Notes under the pieces: model-generated
What the model saw: only the letters and a program-made list of their open reading frames with translations
Database searches by the model: none
Told to the model about the DNA's origin: nothing
Shown: positions 60,420 to 64,000 of the stretch, piece by piece
Numbering within the stretch: position 1 is the first letter of the stretch
How the letters are laid out: the number at the start of each line of letters is the position of its first letter
Program-made: the position numbers and the translations under genes
Assembly (NCBI GenBank): GCA_017541105.1
Contig: JAFXZS010000015.1
Span: 1 to 64,000 of the forward strand
Origin: Clostridia bacterium
Lineage (GTDB): Bacteria > Bacillota > Clostridia > Christensenellales > Aristaeellaceae
DNA: 64,000 nucleotides
Reading direction: 5' to 3'

Positions 60420-61502
60420 ATGCAGGACCCCATGAACCCACAGTCCACAAGGCGCGCAGGGGAATCTGCAAGAAGATCCGATTCACCGGACGGACATCTG
60501 AGCGACTGGCAGAGACATACGGCGTGGATCGGGCCGGTTCCGTCCAATCCGGATCCTTTTGACGAGCCCGCGGATTCTCCGGAAATCGGAGAAATCCGGT
60601 CCGATGATGTCCGGAACCGCACGGGTGATTTCTGGAAAGATCCGGACGATATGAGAGAACCCAGCGGCCTGATGGCAGATCCGTATTCGGTCCGAAAACA
60701 CGCGGAGGAAGAGCAGAGAAAGCAGGACCGCAGGATTCGGATCCGGATTTTCTGGACCTTTCTCGGCCTCCTGACGGCGGCGGCGCTGATCCTGTATTTC
60801 GGGGTATTCCGGATCACGGAGATCCGGGTGAGAGGCAATCATGACATTTCCGCCTCGGAGATTATCCGGCTGAGCGGAATCCGGCGGGGCTCCAGCATCC
60901 TGCGGCTGAGCGAGAAGGAAACGGAACAGCGGCTGAATGAGGCAGCCGTATCCGCGGCAGCGTCAGAGAACCGGCTGGAATTTTACCGGATTCAGTTCCA
61001 GTACCTGGAAAAGGAGATGCCGGGGACCGTGATCCTTTCCATCCGTGAGCGGGAATACTGCTGCTGGCTGAGCTGGTGCGGCATTATTTACGTCATGGAC
61101 AAGAGCGGCCTGGTGCTGTATGAATCAGAAAACCCTGCCAACAGGCCGTCGGAACTGGTTGAGGTCAAAGGCCTGGAAATCCGGGCGGGCGCCATGGCCG
61201 GGCAACGGATTGTGCTGTCTTCCGACAAGCAGGAAGAAGTTTTCAACGACCTGTTTATGCAGATGAAGGTGCTGGGATGCACCGATATTATCCGGGAAGC
61301 GGATCTGAGCAATACTGCTTCCATTCTGCTGACGACGAAGGAAGGTTATACCGTCTCCCTGGGGAACCGGAAATCCATGCACGCCAAATTGCGCAGCATG
61401 ATGATGGTGCGGGAGAAACTGATCGAAATGGGCGAATCCGGCGGCTCCATCAATGTCTCAAATCCGGAAAGCCCGATCTATTCTCCGCCCGCCGCACAGT
61501 AG
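60420..61502 (+). CDS. divIB: Cell-division protein DivIB/FtsQ
   Basis: 360 residues from the ATG at 60420 (GGGAGGTGA upstream). A long disordered cytoplasmic tail (1-108) leads to a transmembrane helix (about 110-130), then a POTRA domain starting FRITEIRVRGNHDISASEI, and a FtsQ/DivIB beta domain with SIREREYCCWLSW and a YVMDKSGLVLY segment. It coordinates septal synthesis with FtsL/DivIC. It ends the murein part of the cluster; ftsA follows after a 158-base gap with its own promoter. Confidence 0.9.
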   Translation: MQDPMNPQSTRRAGESARRSDSPDGHLSDWQRHTAWIGPVPSNPDPFDEPADSPEIGEIRSDDVRNRTGDFWKDPDDMREPSGLMADPYSVRKHAEEEQRKQDRRIRIRIFWTFLGLLTAAALILYFGVFRITEIRVRGNHDISASEIIRLSGIRRGSSILRLSEKETEQRLNEAAVSAAASENRLEFYRIQFQYLEKEMPGTVILSIREREYCCWLSWCGIIYVMDKSGLVLYESENPANRPSELVEVKGLEIRAGAMAGQRIVLSSDKQEEVFNDLFMQMKVLGCTDIIREADLSNTASILLTTKEGYTVSLGNRKSMHAKLRSMMMVREKLIEMGESGGSINVSNPESPIYSPPAAQ

Positions 61503-61553
61503 CACAGAAATGTAACAAAACACACCGAAATTGTAATAAACAGCGCCAAACAC

Positions 61554-61582
61554 TTGCATTTAAACAGCGGATTGACTATAAT
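61554..61582 (+). promoter_or_regulatory. Promoter of ftsA-ftsZ
   Basis: TTGCAT, 17 bases, TATAAT, in the 158-base divIB-ftsA gap. The start site is predicted near 61589, about 70 bases before ftsA. Confidence 0.9.
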
Positions 61583-61660
61583 ACTTTTCGTACGCATTTA
61601 TTAGTAGGGATTTCACAGATCCTTCCCGGCGATATGCTGAAACAGGGGGAATGAGAAAGT

Positions 61661-62854
61661 ATGAAAACGACGGTTGCGGCCATCGACTTCGGAACGAGCA
61701 AAATTGTCACGCTTGTTGCCGAGAACAGCGGCAGCCAGCGCTGCGACATTGTCGCGGCCGGTGTCGCGAAATATGATGGCTATCTGGAAGAGGGATGGAA
61801 CAACCCGGGCCTGCTGGACGAGGCGATCCGCCGCTCCATCAGCGACGCGGAGGAGCAGGCCGGTTCCAAGATCCGGGAGATCAATGTGGGAGTTCCCGGC
61901 GCCTTCACCCATGTATATGCCACCAAGGTGACCGTTGCCCTGAAGGGAACGGATCCGCGGGTCACCTCTTCGGACGTGAAGGCGGCTTTTAACCGCGCCG
62001 CGGAGAATCTTGCGGATGTTCCCGGCGTCGTGGTGCATTCCAGCCCTGCCTGGTTTATGGTGGACAGCGGGAAGAAAACCCTGGAGCCCGTCGGAATGAA
62101 AGGGCGCGAGATGACCGCGTTCATCAGTTTTGTGGTCGGCAACCGCTTTTTTGTGGATGACGTGACCAACCGAATGGCGGATCTGGGGATCGTGGTGGCC
62201 GGATTCTATTCCACCTCCGCGGGAGAGGCGATGCTGTATCTGAACGAGCAGGAGCGCGACAGAACCTCCGCCCTCATCGATATGGGCTACCTGAACACAG
62301 AGATTATCGGCGTGGAAGGGGATGCCATTATTTACCACAAGATGCTGGACCTGGGCGGCGGGGACATTGCCGTTGCCCTGGCAGAGGAACTGGATATTTC
62401 CCTCAGTGCAGCAGAGGATATCAAACGGAAGTTTGTCTATGGCATAGAGACCTCGGGAGAGACGTATGAGGTTCCCGGGACGGATGGGCAGAAGAGCATT
62501 TCCTTTACCCGGGATCAGATCAAACCCATTATCTGCCGGACAGTGGATGAGATCTGCGACAAGATCAAGGAATGCATCGACGAGGATTTCGGTTCCCTGG
62601 GCAGCTGGAGCAGTGTGTTTCTTACCGGCGGCGGCCTTGGATTCAACCGGGGCGGGAAGGAATACCTGGCAGGACGGCTCGGCCGCCCCGTGCAGGAGAC
62701 GCCCAGGAGAACCACAAAGCTCAACAGCCACAGCTTCTCCAGCTCGCTGGGGCTGATGGACCTTATTATCGATACGATTGAGCAGCAGCATCAGCCTGCA
62801 GCCGGTGCGGGCGGCAGGATCAAAGAATTTTTCCGTAGTCTGTTGGGAGGGTAA
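61661..62854 (+). CDS. ftsA: Cell-division protein FtsA
   Basis: A 397-residue actin-fold ATPase that tethers FtsZ to the membrane. Phosphate 1 [14 protein letters not shown], the 1C-domain after about 85, phosphate 2 [13 protein letters not shown], adenosine motif FLTGGGLGF, and the amphipathic membrane helix at the end ([12 protein letters not shown]). Normal to slightly short. The next gene, ftsZ, begins four bases after the stop. Confidence 0.96.
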   Translation: MKTTVAAIDFGTSKIVTLVAENSGSQRCDIVAAGVAKYDGYLEEGWNNPGLLDEAIRRSISDAEEQAGSKIREINVGVPGAFTHVYATKVTVALKGTDPRVTSSDVKAAFNRAAENLADVPGVVVHSSPAWFMVDSGKKTLEPVGMKGREMTAFISFVVGNRFFVDDVTNRMADLGIVVAGFYSTSAGEAMLYLNEQERDRTSALIDMGYLNTEIIGVEGDAIIYHKMLDLGGGDIAVALAEELDISLSAAEDIKRKFVYGIETSGETYEVPGTDGQKSISFTRDQIKPIICRTVDEICDKIKECIDEDFGSLGSWSSVFLTGGGLGFNRGGKEYLAGRLGRPVQETPRRTTKLNSHSFSSSLGLMDLIIDTIEQQHQPAAGAGGRIKEFFRSLLGG

Positions 62855-62858
62855 GCAA

Positions 62859-64000
62859 ATGATCGAATTCCAGAACGAAGAACAGAGCACCTTTGCTTCC
62901 ATCAAGGTTGTAGGCTGCGGCGGAGGCGGAAACAACGCGGTGAACCGGATGGTAGCCGCCGGGCTTCGCGGTGTAGAGTTTATCTCCATCAATACCGACA
63001 GGCAGGCTTTGGGCCAGTCCAATGCCCAGGTCAAGATCCAGATCGGCGAGAAGCTGACAAAGGGACTGGGCGCCGGCGCGATTCCTGAGGTGGGCCGCCG
63101 GGCTGCCGAAGAGAGCCGGGAGGAAATCGCTTCTGCCCTGAAAGGCGCGGACCTTGTCTTTATCACCGCCGGGATGGGCGGCGGTACCGGAACCGGCGCA
63201 GCGCCGATTGTAGCGGAAATTGCCCGGGACCTCGGCACGCTGACCATCGCCGTCGTTACCAAGCCCTTCAACTTCGAAGGCAAACAGCGGATGAAGAACG
63301 CGGAGGCCGGCATCGCGGAACTGAAGCAGCATGTGGATACCCTGGTGGTCATTCCGAATGACCGGCTGCTGCAGGTGGTGAACAAAGGCACTACCATGAT
63401 TCAGGCTTTCGAGATCGCGGATGATGTGCTGCGCCAGGGCATCCAGGGCATCAGTGACCTGATTGCCGTTCCCGCCATGATTAATCTGGACTTCGCAGAT
63501 GTCAAGACGGTAATGGAATCCGGAGGAATGGCCCACATGGGCATCGGTACGGGTACGGGTGAGAACCGACTGGTGGAAGCCGCCAAGAGCGCCATCGAGT
63601 CTCCGCTGCTGGAGACCACCATCGACGGAGCCCGCGCTGTCCTGATCAACATTACCGGCGGGACAGACATTTCCATTGTGGATATCAATGAGGCCGCCAA
63701 CCTCATTATGGAATCCGCCGATCCGGACGCCAATATCATTTTCGGTGCCGGTATCGATGAAACCATGCGCGACGAAGTGCGCATCACCGTCATTGCCACC
63801 GGTTTCGAGAAGACGCCTTTCCCGGCAAAGGAGCCGGCGCGCAAACCCCGGGAGATCGAGCACGACAGGCTGTTCGGCACATTCGGGACGAACTTCTCCA
63901 AGCCGGAAACCCCGGCAACGCGTGACCTGTTTGATTCCTCCGCTCCCGTTTCCTCCGCTTTCTCCGCCGGCAATCCGGGGGATATCCCCACATATATGAG
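62859..64000 (+). CDS. ftsZ: Cell-division protein FtsZ (3' end beyond the window)
   Basis: A tubulin-like GTPase that forms the division ring; 380 codons are visible from the ATG at 62859 (GGGAGG eight bases upstream). [15 protein letters not shown] near residue 18, the tubulin signature GGGTGTG (107-113), and the T7 loop with [11 protein letters not shown]. The window stops at GDIPTYM, which looks like the start of the conserved C-terminal peptide (DIPxFL) that binds FtsA, so only a few residues are cut off. Confidence 0.97.
   Translation, partial: MIEFQNEEQSTFASIKVVGCGGGGNNAVNRMVAAGLRGVEFISINTDRQALGQSNAQVKIQIGEKLTKGLGAGAIPEVGRRAAEESREEIASALKGADLVFITAGMGGGTGTGAAPIVAEIARDLGTLTIAVVTKPFNFEGKQRMKNAEAGIAELKQHVDTLVVIPNDRLLQVVNKGTTMIQAFEIADDVLRQGIQGISDLIAVPAMINLDFADVKTVMESGGMAHMGIGTGTGENRLVEAAKSAIESPLLETTIDGARAVLINITGGTDISIVDINEAANLIMESADPDANIIFGAGIDETMRDEVRITVIATGFEKTPFPAKEPARKPREIEHDRLFGTFGTNFSKPETPATRDLFDSSAPVSSAFSAGNPGDIPTYM

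Noticed and set aside
1-64000. CRISPR arrays, insertion sequences, prophage
   Set aside because: No regularly spaced direct repeats, no transposase or integrase and no phage structural genes are visible.

Overview
The window is GC-rich chromosomal DNA of a Gram-positive, Clostridia-like Firmicute. Supporting signs are the engB-terminated tig-clpP-clpX-lon block, an mraZ-led division and cell-wall cluster, lipoproteins with a lipobox, strong AGGAGG ribosome sites, near-consensus -35/-10 promoters with 17-base spacers, and a MurE with the DNPR motif (meso-diaminopimelate peptidoglycan). Family- and genus-level placement cannot be read safely; a gut or rumen lineage near Christensenellales is a guess from the secreted Firmicute-type domains (DUF6273, DUF6465) and the glycan genes. 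There is no prophage, transposase or CRISPR array.

Layout. 1-190: tRNA-Val(GAC) on the minus strand with its promoter and terminator, next to a diverged copy of its own 3' half. 287-7690: a five-gene operon encoding an accessory Hsp70 machine: a GrpE-like factor, an enlarged DnaK-like Hsp70, an AAA+ ATPase, a single-pass membrane protein and a J-like protein without HPD. This is the best candidate for an undescribed system. 7735-17233: a small lipoprotein, an esterase, a secreted acidic DUF6273 protein, a GH2 glycosidase, then a scar where an AraC-type regulator and a GH112 phosphorylase have lost sequence and been joined tail to tail, then a DMT exporter and an SDR-type protein. 17235-19540: trpS, a Lys/Ala-rich DUF6465 protein, apt. 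20086-26021: a periplasmic-type solute sensor, a 1207-residue HD-GYP protein carrying an ECF-S-like membrane domain and a beta-propeller, and a BMP lipoprotein, apparently one extracellular-signal to c-di-GMP unit. 26052-27240: a LexA-like XRE/S24 repressor with a small partner. 27264-29610: secreted and membrane proteins on the minus strand, including a five-SH3 protein. 29708-37945: a complete, tightly overlapped histidine operon hisZGDCBHAF-hisIE-hisK. 38008-46373: a VWA protein, a PHP phosphoesterase, a GGDEF-PAS-GGDEF-EAL protein, a metallophosphoesterase and a ParB-like/BMP fusion. 46462-53595: purC, then tig-clpP-clpX-lon-engB. 53642-55101: a structured leader, a double zinc-ribbon protein and a metallophosphoesterase. 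55237-64000: a reduced dcw cluster (mraZ, ftsL-like, murE, mraY, murD, divIB, ftsA, ftsZ; ftsZ runs off the end).

How it works together. Protein quality control is heavily represented: trigger factor, ClpXP and Lon on one side and the accessory Hsp70 island on the other. Cyclic-di-GMP turnover appears twice, once tied to solute-binding proteins. The dcw cluster lacks rsmH, ftsI/spoVD, murF, ftsW, murG and murC, which must lie elsewhere if present. All functional calls rest on motifs read by eye; no database search was run.
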